A stretch of DNA of 51,583 nucleotides, from positions 1 through 51,583 of IMG/VR virus record IMGVR_UViG_3300035180_001940, one strand, 5' to 3'. Below are positions 32,001-40,619 of the stretch, piece by piece. Source of the DNA: a virus. A program made the position numbers and the translations under genes. Every line of letters begins with the position of its first letter. Within the stretch, counting starts at the first letter, position 1. The notes under the pieces were generated by a model, which made no database searches, was not told the DNA's origin, and saw only the letters and a list, made by a program, of their open reading frames with translations.

Positions 32001-32145
32001 AACAGCATCTAAATCTCAGGCACCAGTTGTGATAAATAATAGTAACAATACAACTGGTAAAGACAGCAATAAAGGATCACCGGAATTTGGTATGAGTCAA
32101 GTTGCAGGACCAAATCCTTATACAGTTGCTTTAATGACATTTTAA
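29068..32145 (+). CDS. tape-measure-like tail protein with muramidase and M15 peptidase domains
   Basis: A 1025-residue protein. Residues 1-110 are charged and coiled-coil-like; about 245-298 form a Gly/Ala-rich hydrophobic zipper (GGAMAGAATGAMAGA...). Residues about 405-605 match the VgrG3-type muramidase C-terminal domain: FESGDKGPGTISSGRGDNG with candidate catalytic Glu420, GASYGTHQFSSK, then WKDIADKDPKGFDADQAQY. Residues about 713-815 are an M15/VanY-type peptidase with zinc ligands His776 and Asp783 (HNYGMAVD) and His813 (EPWHLEP). The tail end is low-complexity. Position after the tube and gp26-family genes fits a tape measure that carries cell-wall-cutting domains to the hub. Confidence 0.75.
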   Translation: MTDIILTEKNELKEVIQKILDKHEGKNSSRVDEKEDKEHVSIWSKITGKKDKKPSNNIVAEALKEPIKNDKTIIKEIKENNILLKKIDIKLKKLLNGKIKGHDPRLDFGKDGTGGKSAGSLIKAVSSVGKADQTIKDNSDDDDFGLSDMLEAGSALKGAKSLFKKAPKVNPSTIAESASTESIVSKAAAPVAEDAGMMSKGLGTAGKLAGRVAVPLTGLVAGYDKYSQVKDDKTLNGSQKTAQVVATGGGAMAGAATGAMAGAALGSVVPIVGTAIGGVLGGIAGAYLGQKGGEAVGNVASDALADDPKKTLEKTPEGAALLGMQTSLNRIESQVNKLVGKKSINFDAGKDNKKLNDLTKKTTPVDVTTKKDDDGKGFFGSISSGIQSFAHSAVNVGKDAWDAAKKLGGQGIDKLSGYFESGDKGPGTISSGRGDNGGASYGTHQFSSKNGSLQGYLQNSKYGKEFNGLAPGSAEFNSKWKDIADKDPKGFDADQAQYTTAKYYVPQQKKLSDSGFDLSKRSKALQSAVYSASVQFGGNTDIVLNALKSQNIDPKTAKDEDIINAIYQYKMDNNSTLFKNSSPAVQQGTYNRAATEKQTVLNSLQDERANPNKNAQTPAQASKPATVGSNRPKMTMGTRSSTPVPKRGSGGGQGSSMFSSIGSSISSFFKPMASGFSAGVDRTTTALGAGYDAVKSFVGNALKPADNSVDISGVQPAVLGNLNAMAADYAKRTGQPLQINSGYRASGKQAKLYQADLAANGGQPSGKVAPPGSSLHNYGMAVDVNSTAGNYLQQSGMLDAYGFTRPMPGEPWHLEPKGIIRTNVKNNPAGEAAKVQQISKPATPIKNVKPPQSGGNDVSKRKTESDAPPDKSFQALVAKKKPQASTSTASASSGSHGSPAAPTPVVVKPSGLAGGDIVKPTGTPGVTPVVVDNTPTDASTDTSSTNNSSVANVCTAGNISTAPTPDIKVSSQNDKMDTTASKSQAPVVINNSNNTTGKDSNKGSPEFGMSQVAGPNPYTVALMTF

Positions 32146-32155
32146 GGATTAATAT

Positions 32156-33025
32156 ATGGGTGTTGCTATTAAAGATGTAAAACAAGGGGCAAACAATTCA
32201 GATCCTAGAACAGTTCAAAAATTACAAGGATTTAGATTCCCTACAACAGCAAATGAAAATGATGCAAAACAATTAGGTATAATTATTGGAGCATTTAATG
32301 AGAAAGAAGTAGGAAGGAAAGGTGATAGAAAATATGTGAAAGAAGATACTGCAGAAAATTTTCAAGGTGCTGTATTATTACCTATGCCCAACTCAATCCA
32401 AGATGCTCAAGGTCATGAATGGTCAACATATTCTGTAACTGATATGATTGGTGAAGTTGTTGGTACCGCAGGTAATTTTATAGGTGGCTTAGGAGGGAAA
32501 ACAACAGGGTTAATTGGTAAAGCAATTTCAGGTGCAGGGGCAGCAATGCAAACAGATGGAACACCAAATAAACTTGCACGTCGAACTACAGGTATTGGAT
32601 TAGATCCAAATACTAGACTTGAATATACAGGTGAACAATTACGTGAATTCACATTTAATTTTGTAATGATACCAGAATCTGAGGAAGATTCCAAGGCTAT
32701 TCGTGATATTATTAGATTTTTTAGAATAAATGGAACTGGTGCAACATCATTAGGAGATGTACCAGGTACAGTTTCAACGGAACTTAATAATACGATTGTT
32801 TCCGATATACATGCATTTATTACTGAACCTGGTTGGTTTACAATAGATTTCAGAAATAAACATTTAAATACTATATACATGCCAACTCAGATGGTTTTAG
32901 TGTCATTCACTACATCATTATTTGAAGATGGTTATGCGGCTTTTTATGAGGACGATTCACCTAAGAAAGTGTCTATGACATTGGCATTCAAAGAAAGATT
33001 ACCTAAATATTCAAATAGTTGGTAA
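32156..33025 (+). CDS. 48: baseplate tail-tube cap / initiator (T4 gp48/gp54-like)
   Basis: A 289-residue protein (T4 gp48 364, gp54 320). The conserved C-terminal half reads GLDPNTRLEYTGEQLREFTFNFVMIPESEEDSKAIRDIIRFFRI, matching the gp48/54 pattern DPNVxxLFSGPxLRxFxFxF...E...I..II.FF. It continues NKHLNTIYMPTQMVLVSFTTSLFEDGYAAFYEDDSPKKVSMTLAFKE, typical of the tube-like fold. A Gly-rich segment covers about 98-127. In T4 these rings sit on the hub and start tube polymerisation. Only one such gene is present here, so it may do both jobs. Confidence 0.8.
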   Translation: MGVAIKDVKQGANNSDPRTVQKLQGFRFPTTANENDAKQLGIIIGAFNEKEVGRKGDRKYVKEDTAENFQGAVLLPMPNSIQDAQGHEWSTYSVTDMIGEVVGTAGNFIGGLGGKTTGLIGKAISGAGAAMQTDGTPNKLARRTTGIGLDPNTRLEYTGEQLREFTFNFVMIPESEEDSKAIRDIIRFFRINGTGATSLGDVPGTVSTELNNTIVSDIHAFITEPGWFTIDFRNKHLNTIYMPTQMVLVSFTTSLFEDGYAAFYEDDSPKKVSMTLAFKERLPKYSNSW

Positions 33026-33029
33026 AAAA

Positions 33030-33857
33030 ATGAAAACACGAATTAAATATAATAATACAGTTGTTGAGCATCAAAAGAAACAATATCAATTTACAAATTT
33101 CACACGTGATCTTAAACTGATACCTGATGAATTTTTTGGAACTGATATGTACAATAATGTTTTTGTTGAAGATGATCTAACATTTGAATTATGTTCTGAA
33201 GGAATATATAAGAAAACAGATTACTGGGATTTATTGATGTTATATAACAATATTACAAATCCTCTTGTATTACCTAAATCAGCATATATAATTGATGAAA
33301 TAGTTGATACACGTTTGAATAATTGGTTATCAAGATATCTATTAAAAGGAAATGATTTAGATATTCCAGATATTACAATTAAAGATAACGTATGGTATAT
33401 TTTTGTACCTGATCAATCTGCAACAGATGATACTAACGCAGATTTAATTCAAAAAGTTGCTTCAATAAACATGAATATTGATAATCTTGCTAAAGAATTA
33501 TCAAATATGGAAACTGAATATGAAACTATAAAAGATGATTCAAGTGATTATGGTGGATATAAAAGAAAACTGTTAAGAACAGATATTAATTCAACACGTG
33601 ATAAAATATTCAAATTTCAACAAGATATAATGGATATTGAGGAAGAAGGAATTGATATTAAAGGAAAATGGAATCCAATTCGTCAAAAAGATTTAGATAA
33701 AATTTTATCAAAAAATGCAAGCATTATGGTACAACAGGTTTATACTAAATTGATGAATGATGCATTAAAAGAAAATGAAAAATATAGATATCTAAAATTC
33801 CCTAAAATTGAATATATTGCACGAATGTTAGATTACATTAATAAAGGCATAGAATGA
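33030..33857 (+). CDS. 53: baseplate wedge protein (T4 gp53-like)
   Basis: A 275-residue protein (T4 gp53 196). The gp53 core is at the N-terminus: QYQFTNFTRDLKLIPDEFF, then YKKTDYWDLLMLYNNITNPLVLPKSAYIID, corresponding to the family's YWxLLxxNNIxDP segment. A LysM-like role for gp53 in clamping neighbouring wedges is known in T4. Extra C-terminal residues (about 150-225) form a coiled coil. The ATG follows the previous stop by a few bases without a strong ribosome-binding site. It overlaps the gp27-like gene by four bases. Confidence 0.75.
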   Translation: MKTRIKYNNTVVEHQKKQYQFTNFTRDLKLIPDEFFGTDMYNNVFVEDDLTFELCSEGIYKKTDYWDLLMLYNNITNPLVLPKSAYIIDEIVDTRLNNWLSRYLLKGNDLDIPDITIKDNVWYIFVPDQSATDDTNADLIQKVASINMNIDNLAKELSNMETEYETIKDDSSDYGGYKRKLLRTDINSTRDKIFKFQQDIMDIEEEGIDIKGKWNPIRQKDLDKILSKNASIMVQQVYTKLMNDALKENEKYRYLKFPKIEYIARMLDYINKGIE

Positions 33858-35062
33858 AAGCAAGTCCATTATCAGAATTATATACTAAAGATTCAGAATT
33901 ATTCTTCATGAGTAAGAAAGGTGAGAAATATACTATTGAACTTTCGTGGGTGGATAGAATAGAAATTCATTGGAATATGATATCTATGGCAGGAATTGTA
34001 GGTGCTACAATGACATTTGCTGATAACCTGTCTTTTAATGAAACTATTCCACTTGAGAAAGGTATATCTTTTGAGATGAATCTTGCTGATACAAGTAAAA
34101 ATAAATTTAAATATGTATTTGTAATCACTGATATTAGTGTAGAAACCGTTAATAAAACTAGAAAAAATATATCTATTGCAATGATGGATCCGTATTCATT
34201 TAACCTGATTAAAACATTTTATAGTAAAGGTTATAGTCAAAAAAAAACAGATGAGATTATTAATGATTTATGTGTACATAATCTTAATATTAAACTTTAT
34301 GATAAGATAAATGGGGTTCATGAATGGAATCCAAAGATAACTACTCAACAAACAGACAAATATTGCAAGACATATAGTTATGTGACTAGTGGTAAGAAAA
34401 GTTTATTCAGAAATATTAAAGAAAAATGTTATCAAGAAGGAATGCTTGCATATACAGATCGTACTTCACGAAATTATTGTTTTCTGAAAGATATATTTAA
34501 TGATAAAGAACCTAGACCTGATATATATCATCAAGTTGCTGGTAATAAAGATTATGTGTACAAGATTGATGAGATAAAAAAAATACCACCTGGTAATATT
34601 GATTTATTAGATCCTGCATTGAAAAAAGAATGGTTTTCACAATGGTATGCAATACCGCAAACTGTTGATATTGATTTACCAACATATGAACTTGATTTTG
34701 AATATAAGAAAAAGATTGTAAAACCTATCGATTTTCATGGATTAATTGGAAATAATCCAACAAGATTAAATGATATATCACCTGAAGGTAGAATAATTCA
34801 TTCATACCTTTCAAAGGCTCTTCAAAGAAATCAAATTTTGATTTTAATTTATGGTGATTTTACACTTAATGTAGGTGAGTTAATTGAAACTCAGATTTAT
34901 TCAACTGGTGGAAAAATTGATGAGATTGATCAAGAGACTTCTGGAGTATGGATGGTAACAGAAATTATTGATGCAATACATCCTCCTGCATTTTATCAAG
35001 TAGTTACGTTATCACGTCCAAGAATAATGAAAAAAAATCATCCAGTTGTAAAACCTAAATAA
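33854..35062 (+). CDS. 27: baseplate central hub (T4 gp27-like)
   Basis: A 402-residue protein (T4 gp27 391). It lies directly upstream of the gp5 spike, the usual pairing. The sequence follows hub-protein style: strand-rich N-terminal tube-like domain (FEMNLADTSKNKFKYVFVITDISVETVNKTRKNISIAMMDPYSF), a middle SLFRNIKEKCYQEGMLAYTDRTSRNYCFLKD segment, and a final ILIYGDFTLNVGELIETQIY, which resembles the second tube domain of gp27/gpD-type hubs. Trimeric gp27 links the tail tube to the spike. Assignment is from order, length and pattern. Confidence 0.7.
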   Translation: MKASPLSELYTKDSELFFMSKKGEKYTIELSWVDRIEIHWNMISMAGIVGATMTFADNLSFNETIPLEKGISFEMNLADTSKNKFKYVFVITDISVETVNKTRKNISIAMMDPYSFNLIKTFYSKGYSQKKTDEIINDLCVHNLNIKLYDKINGVHEWNPKITTQQTDKYCKTYSYVTSGKKSLFRNIKEKCYQEGMLAYTDRTSRNYCFLKDIFNDKEPRPDIYHQVAGNKDYVYKIDEIKKIPPGNIDLLDPALKKEWFSQWYAIPQTVDIDLPTYELDFEYKKKIVKPIDFHGLIGNNPTRLNDISPEGRIIHSYLSKALQRNQILILIYGDFTLNVGELIETQIYSTGGKIDEIDQETSGVWMVTEIIDAIHPPAFYQVVTLSRPRIMKKNHPVVKPK

Positions 35063-35065
35063 ATA
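35058..35065 (+). promoter_or_regulatory. late-type promoter (AATAAATA)
   Basis: AATAAATACATAAAAAAGG overlaps the gp27-like stop, 18 bases before the spike ATG at 35083. Confidence 0.5.
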
Positions 35066-35082
35066 CATAAAAAAGGGATACA

Positions 35083-36084
35083 ATGGATGATTTTCAAAGA
35101 TTAAAGGAAAACGTTAACCCTAATCATACATTTTATCGTGCGGTTGTTGAAGATAATAACGATCCAGAGATGTTAAATAGATGTAAAATACGTATAGTAG
35201 GTATTCACACATCAGATAAAAAATTAATGCCTACTGATGCATTACCATGGGCTGAACTTATGTTCCCTACAACACGTGGTTCACAATCAATTCCATTACC
35301 AGGCCAATGGGTTTGGATTTTTCTTGATCAAGGACGTGAAGATAGACCTATTATTATTGGTACTATAACAACTATTGGTGCTGGTAAACCTGATACAACA
35401 AAAGGATTCTGTGATCCTTCAGGAACATATCCTAAAGCAGATGATTATAATTCACCAACTACCCATAGATTTTCACGTGTTCAAGAACTTGATAAAACAC
35501 CAAATAAAACAATTAATGATTCATTATCAGAAACTAATACAACAGTAGGTTCTGGTTCTGATAAAATTAATGTTAAATTTAAACAAAAACCATCAACAAA
35601 TGATAAATCAAAATACCCATCAGTAAATGTTCAAGAAACAGCAGGTGGTCATATATATGAAACAGATGATACACCTGGAAATATGCGTATTCGTCAATTA
35701 CATACAACTGGAACATATTGGGAAATTGAGAATTCAGGTACATATACTTTTAAGTCAAAAAATAACTATGAACTTTATGTAGATGTAAATATGATAACAA
35801 AGGTAAAAGGCACAAATACAGTCCATATTACTGGTAATGTTATTGAAATTATGGATGCAAATGAAGTTACTCAAGTTCATGGAAATCAGACAAAATATGT
35901 CACAGGTAATGAAACAAATTCTATTACTGGAAATTTCAAAGAAACAGTAACAGGTAATGTTACAATCAATGTTACGGGTAAACATACTGAGAATATCAAA
36001 GGTGGTATAGACATTAATGGTAACCCAAAAGTAAAAATTCATGCATCATCAGTCTTTATTGACTCTATGGTTTATCTAGGATAA
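35083..36084 (+). CDS. 5: central spike protein (T4 gp5-like, without lysozyme domain)
   Basis: A 333-residue protein (T4 gp5 575). Residues about 15-105 are the gp5 OB-fold domain: NHTFYRAVVEDNNDPEMLNRCKIRIVGIH, then LPWAELMFPTTRGSQSIPLPGQWVWIFLDQGREDRPIIIGTI. A linker follows, then from about residue 205 short valine/threonine/asparagine repeats (VTGNETNSITGNFKETVTGNVTINVTG) forming the triple beta-helix needle. The lysozyme domain that T4 gp5 carries between these parts is missing; wall-cutting domains are instead in the 1025-residue tail protein. The PAAR gene downstream supplies the tip. Confidence 0.85.
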   Translation: MDDFQRLKENVNPNHTFYRAVVEDNNDPEMLNRCKIRIVGIHTSDKKLMPTDALPWAELMFPTTRGSQSIPLPGQWVWIFLDQGREDRPIIIGTITTIGAGKPDTTKGFCDPSGTYPKADDYNSPTTHRFSRVQELDKTPNKTINDSLSETNTTVGSGSDKINVKFKQKPSTNDKSKYPSVNVQETAGGHIYETDDTPGNMRIRQLHTTGTYWEIENSGTYTFKSKNNYELYVDVNMITKVKGTNTVHITGNVIEIMDANEVTQVHGNQTKYVTGNETNSITGNFKETVTGNVTINVTGKHTENIKGGIDINGNPKVKIHASSVFIDSMVYLG

Positions 36085-36093
36085 AGGTATAAA

Positions 36094-39000
36094 ATGGCAA
36101 CAGCAAAATTCGTATTAAGCATCTCAAGTCATATAAATTCAGGAACAATGACTGGACCATCATTGAACGGTCTTATTGATCTTAAGAACAAAGCCCAAGC
36201 TAGTTGTATGGCTGATACAAAATTCCTTACAGATGCATTAAAAGCATATAAACAACTCTCACATCTTTTGAACGCTACATCTTGTTCTATTCATTTAGGT
36301 TCATTTGAATTTGCTGGTAATATAGCAATGGGTGATTTTATAAATGATTCATTAATGGAACAATTTGGAACCAATCCTGAGGCAGCTTTAACTGATGCAG
36401 TAGGGATGATTAATTCAGCATGTTCATTGATAAATGGAATTATGGGTATGATTAATATGCTCAAAGATTTTCTACTTGCATTATATAGACTTATGGATTT
36501 TCTAAGAGGTTTAGGGTTTGATTTTTCTATTGAATGTGATTTTGGTTTACTTGAATTATTATTAAGTCAGACAGATAAACCGTCACCTGGTGTAACAACA
36601 TTTCCAATTTCTATACAAAATCATTATGATGCATCAGTAAGAATTCTTGGTAAATTATACGGAAATAAATCATCAGGTGTACCATCTCTGTTAAGTTATT
36701 CTGAGGTTCAATTAACACGTGATCCTACTTTAGCAGGTGATACTGTTGATGGTATTGAGATTACAAATGCAATGATTTTGCAAAGTAGTCTTGTTAATAT
36801 TAATAGCCATATGTATGATGCCGATATTGCCTTAATGTATGATAAAGGTGTGAGATACGGTCAACCATTAGTTGACATGCAATCACGTATTGCAAATGGT
36901 TTGATAATGGATGCCGGTGATATTGCTACTGCAGAATTAATGTCTATAGGTTCATGTAGTATTGATGGGTATTCTGATAAAACATCTTGTGAAGGTGCAG
37001 GTGGTGTATGGACAGTTGCATCAACAATGGCAAAGGTACCAGTTAAAATTCCTAGAACATTACAGGTAATATCAAATACAGATTTATTTGATACAAGTAT
37101 TGAGGCAAATGATAATGTTCTAAATACAACCTCAGGGATTACATATATTCGAACCAGTGAAATTATGCCTAGCGCCATTGGTTTAATGATGGTTCAAGGT
37201 CAAGTTGGTGCAATTCCACCATATCATTATACATTATCAATTCAAAGTAAAATTTCTGATAGTAGTTATATAACATTATTATCAATCCCTAATCTAGAAC
37301 AAAAATTAGTTACCGTTACAAATGATTATAATTCTTTCTTATTAAAATTATTAAATGCTAAAAAAGATCTTGCAGATGCAATTACAAATGCAGCTGATAT
37401 TGGTACAGATCCATCATTGCTTGCAACATATACAACTTTAATGAATTCATATGATTTAAAATCTGGAAATATTACAGACAAATATAATATTATTGATAAT
37501 AATCCAAATAAAATTGGTCAATTAAAATGGTTAATTGATTTAGGAAATCAAGCAATTACAAATAATGTAAATTATGCAACATTGAATGATGGTATCACAG
37601 GTCCAGTTACTTTGACATTTCCTATAAAAAGTTTTGATACATCATCAGGTGCATTTAATGATATAACTAATTCAAATGCATTTATAAGTACAGATATTAC
37701 AAATGTAAATTCATATCTTAATCAGATTCAGCAATTTTATAATGAAAATAATGTATTAGATAATTTTATAACAGATATTTCCTCAAAAACTAGGGATCTA
37801 ATATTGATGTATAATGATTTTCAATCAAAGAATACATTATCAAATCAAATCTATTATGGTGTACATAGAACGTATGATTTTCCTGGAAAAGGAACAATTA
37901 GAACAGGTGATGCTAAAGTTTATGTAGCATTTTCAAAACCTCATACTGAAATTCTAAATGATATTCCAAATAATATTACATTGAATTTATTTCATGGTGA
38001 TGTATTTTATGATAACACCGATGATAGTGGTACAAGTGTAAGCATGTACTTAAGGGTGTTAGGTTCTGTTCCTAATTATTATAACTATAAATGGATAAAT
38101 ATCGGTTCAATAGTTTCTATTGAAAACGATACAGCAGGTGCACCAATTCCAATAACTATAACAATTGATCCTACTGTGTTTGCATCAATTGACAATAAAA
38201 CAAATACATATACATCAGGCGATGGTATATTACCTTCATTGCATTGGAGTGCATATAAATCTTGGATTAATATTGGGGATATTTGGTTGGATTCAAGTAA
38301 TCTAGCAACAGGTATTGTACAAAAGGTTTATACATATGATTCAGGATTAACTTCATTTAAATGGGCAGCGTTATTACCGAATAATCCACCATCATTGGTT
38401 CCTGATAATATTACAACATTAGAAGATACAATGGTTACTGGTAATTTATTGTCCTCAGCATTTGATATGGAAAATGATACAATCACATTAGTTTCAGTAA
38501 CAGTTGCGGGTGTTGAAACAAATGCAATAAATGGAACAAATGTAAATGTAACATTATCTAATTCATTAGGTGTTTTTACATTAGTAAGTGATACAGGTGA
38601 TTATATTTTTACACCTACTTTAAATAAAAATACTAATACAACATTTAGTTTTACTTATAAAGCAAAAGATTCTAAAGGTGCGATATCTACATCAATATTT
38701 TCAATTGCTATAACACCGGCAAATGATCCTCCTCAAGTTTCAGGACCTATAGATATAACATATCTAACTAATCAGGCATCAACAACAATTGATCTATTAT
38801 TAAATACTACTGATGTAGATTTCGATATTATAAGTGTTGATGATTTAGGAAAAGTTTCAGGGGATGATTCAAATTTTGTGAATTATCACAAATACACACG
38901 GATCTTAGAATTTGATCCTACATATTTTGTAAATATTTTAAAACGTGATGAAATCAATAATGTATTATTAACATATTCAGTAACAGATAATAAATCAGCA

Positions 39001-39678
39001 AAAGTACCAACATCTGCATCAATTAAATTTAAAGGTATCAATCATGCACCTGTTGTATCAGGAGATATTAATAAATTAATATTGACATCAGATGCGACAA
39101 CAGATGTCAATTTATTACAAAATGCTACAGATTTTGATGGCGATACACTTTCTGTTGACACATTAAATTTTAATGCAACAGGAAATGAAATTGGTATTGT
39201 AAGGGTTCTTTCATCAAATAAGGTAACAGTTACACCACAACAATATTATAATATATTAAAACGTGATGAAACATTAAATGTTGTTTATACATATTATGTA
39301 CTCGATTCTTTATCGACTCGTTCTAATATGGCAACTACAAAATTAACATTAAAAGGTGTTAATCACCCACCTGTCGTATCAGCAGATATAAATGTAAGCA
39401 AATTAACATCTGATTCTACATTTGATATTATGTTAGATAAAAATGCTACAGATTTTGATGGTGATATATTAACTATTGATACATTGAATTTCAATGTAAC
39501 AGGTGATGAGGCAGGAATAACAAGAGTTCTTTCTTCAAATAAAATAACGGTTGACCCATCGAAATACACATTAGCAAAAGGTGTACAAAGTGTTATTACA
39601 TATACATATTATATACTTGATTCAGTTTTAGCACGTTCAAATCTTGCTACACTTACAATAACAATTACTGGTGCATAA
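36094..39678 (+). CDS. giant baseplate-region protein with cadherin-like repeats
   Basis: An 1194-residue protein placed between the spike and its PAAR tip. The N-terminal 165 residues are helical and partly hydrophobic (INSACSLINGIMGMINMLKDFLLALYRLMDFLRG). The centre (about 170-760) is mixed. From about residue 760 come four cadherin-like / tandem-95-type units, starting at about 760, 879, 983 and 1090, most opening NxPP or NHxPVVS and several containing calcium-site-like acidic turns (DFDGD at about 1013 and 1120). Such repeats usually act as calcium-stiffened adhesive rods. No T4 protein known to me has this layout. Confidence 0.6.
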   Translation: MATAKFVLSISSHINSGTMTGPSLNGLIDLKNKAQASCMADTKFLTDALKAYKQLSHLLNATSCSIHLGSFEFAGNIAMGDFINDSLMEQFGTNPEAALTDAVGMINSACSLINGIMGMINMLKDFLLALYRLMDFLRGLGFDFSIECDFGLLELLLSQTDKPSPGVTTFPISIQNHYDASVRILGKLYGNKSSGVPSLLSYSEVQLTRDPTLAGDTVDGIEITNAMILQSSLVNINSHMYDADIALMYDKGVRYGQPLVDMQSRIANGLIMDAGDIATAELMSIGSCSIDGYSDKTSCEGAGGVWTVASTMAKVPVKIPRTLQVISNTDLFDTSIEANDNVLNTTSGITYIRTSEIMPSAIGLMMVQGQVGAIPPYHYTLSIQSKISDSSYITLLSIPNLEQKLVTVTNDYNSFLLKLLNAKKDLADAITNAADIGTDPSLLATYTTLMNSYDLKSGNITDKYNIIDNNPNKIGQLKWLIDLGNQAITNNVNYATLNDGITGPVTLTFPIKSFDTSSGAFNDITNSNAFISTDITNVNSYLNQIQQFYNENNVLDNFITDISSKTRDLILMYNDFQSKNTLSNQIYYGVHRTYDFPGKGTIRTGDAKVYVAFSKPHTEILNDIPNNITLNLFHGDVFYDNTDDSGTSVSMYLRVLGSVPNYYNYKWINIGSIVSIENDTAGAPIPITITIDPTVFASIDNKTNTYTSGDGILPSLHWSAYKSWINIGDIWLDSSNLATGIVQKVYTYDSGLTSFKWAALLPNNPPSLVPDNITTLEDTMVTGNLLSSAFDMENDTITLVSVTVAGVETNAINGTNVNVTLSNSLGVFTLVSDTGDYIFTPTLNKNTNTTFSFTYKAKDSKGAISTSIFSIAITPANDPPQVSGPIDITYLTNQASTTIDLLLNTTDVDFDIISVDDLGKVSGDDSNFVNYHKYTRILEFDPTYFVNILKRDEINNVLLTYSVTDNKSAKVPTSASIKFKGINHAPVVSGDINKLILTSDATTDVNLLQNATDFDGDTLSVDTLNFNATGNEIGIVRVLSSNKVTVTPQQYYNILKRDETLNVVYTYYVLDSLSTRSNMATTKLTLKGVNHPPVVSADINVSKLTSDSTFDIMLDKNATDFDGDILTIDTLNFNVTGDEAGITRVLSSNKITVDPSKYTLAKGVQSVITYTYYILDSVLARSNLATLTITITGA

Positions 39679-39697
39679 ATAATCTAAAAGGATTATT
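39674..39697 (+). promoter_or_regulatory. late-type box with hairpin before the PAAR gene
   Basis: CATAAATA (39674-39681) overlaps the left arm of AATAATC/GATTATT (39678-39684 with 39691-39697), which abuts the ATG at 39698. The AAAAGG ribosome-binding site lies mostly in the 6-base loop. Confidence 0.4.
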
Positions 39698-39979
39698 ATG
39701 CCTCCAGTAGCTCGAGTAAATGACCCAGTACAACATGGTTGTTTCGGCGGACACATACTAAATTCCGGTTCAGGAAATGTATTCGCAAATGGTATCCCAA
39801 TGTCAAGGATAGGTGATACTGTAACAGTTCATTGTTGCGGTCCTTCATGTCATAGTGGTGCACATTGTGCTGGTTCAGGTAAAGTTTTTACAAATGGTAA
39901 ACCTCAAGCACGAATTGGTGACCCTATAGATTGTGGTTCTACAATCGCTGGTGGTTCTAGCAATGTATTCGCTAATTAA
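39698..39979 (+). CDS. 5.4: PAAR spike-tip protein (T4 gp5.4-like)
   Basis: A 93-residue protein (T4 gp5.4 97) with full PAAR features: PPVARVNDPVQHGC, GSGNVFANGIPMSRIGDTVTVHCCGPSCHSG, GSGKVFTNGKPQARIGDPIDCGSTIAGGSSNVFAN. His and Cys residues provide the metal site. It forms the sharp cone on the gp5 needle that pierces the outer membrane. It ends ten bases before the next gene. Confidence 0.9.
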   Translation: MPPVARVNDPVQHGCFGGHILNSGSGNVFANGIPMSRIGDTVTVHCCGPSCHSGAHCAGSGKVFTNGKPQARIGDPIDCGSTIAGGSSNVFAN

Positions 39980-39988
39980 AGGAAATAA

Positions 39989-40234
39989 ATGAAACCTGAA
40001 TATTCAGATATATGTAAAAATCTACCTGATATTAAAATGTCAACTGTACCTATGTCACGTGAAGAGAAACTTGACCAATTATTATCTATATTTGATGGTA
40101 TTGAAGAAATAAATGGTTATACTGTAATAAAATTTAATAAAAAAGTTATAATTGCATCAAATAGTGATCTAGCTATAGTATCAAGAAAAAATATTATGTT
40201 AAAGACAATCGATGGTGCAGTTTTTCTAAATTGA
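39989..40234 (+). CDS. hypothetical baseplate-cluster protein
   Basis: An 81-residue protein (CKNLPDIKMSTVPMSREEKLDQLLSIFDG, then strands GYTVIKFNKKVIIASNSDLAIVSRKNI). AAAGGAAAT upstream; it sits between the PAAR and gp25 genes. The small strand-rich C-terminal half could be a structural add-on or a chaperone. No family was recognised. Confidence 0.55.
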   Translation: MKPEYSDICKNLPDIKMSTVPMSREEKLDQLLSIFDGIEEINGYTVIKFNKKVIIASNSDLAIVSRKNIMLKTIDGAVFLN

Positions 40235-40241
40235 ATAAATA
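40234..40241 (+). promoter_or_regulatory. late-type promoter (AATAAATA)
   Basis: At the end of the preceding gene, 19 bases before gp25, followed by AAAAAAGGAG. Confidence 0.45.
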
Positions 40242-40259
40242 ATTAAAAAAGGAGTATCA

Positions 40260-40610
40260 ATGAAATTTGTAGATATGTCTCCCGACTTTCTTGGTTATTT
40301 GATCTCCGATAAAGACGCTATCAGAAATTCAATAAAAAATATAATTCTTATACGAAAATATTCTCTTATGGGTAATATATCATTAGGTTCAAACGCATCT
40401 AATATTATTTTTTCTGGATTTGATGACCTTGATGAGGCTATGTTCAAGATGGAAATCATGACTGTAATTAAAAACAAAGAGCCTAGAATCAATGTTCTTG
40501 ATGTAATAATGGAAAAAAATGATAATAACGAGATAAATGTTAATATTCTTTATAGCATAAAAAATTCGCTAATCGATTCAGTTGAAACTGTTCGTTTAAA
40601 TTTAAATTAA
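40260..40610 (+). CDS. 25: baseplate wedge protein (T4 gp25 / gpW family)
   Basis: A 116-residue protein (T4 gp25 132) with the gpW/gp25 pattern: DKDAIRNSIKNIILIRKYSLMGNISLGSNASNIIFSGFDDLDEAMFKMEIMTVIKNKEPRINVLDVIM, including the conserved EPR. In T4 gp25 joins gp6 and gp53 at the core of each wedge and starts sheath polymerisation. It precedes gp6 here as in T4-like clusters. Confidence 0.88.
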   Translation: MKFVDMSPDFLGYLISDKDAIRNSIKNIILIRKYSLMGNISLGSNASNIIFSGFDDLDEAMFKMEIMTVIKNKEPRINVLDVIMEKNDNNEINVNILYSIKNSLIDSVETVRLNLN

Positions 40611-40619
40611 GAGGTTACG

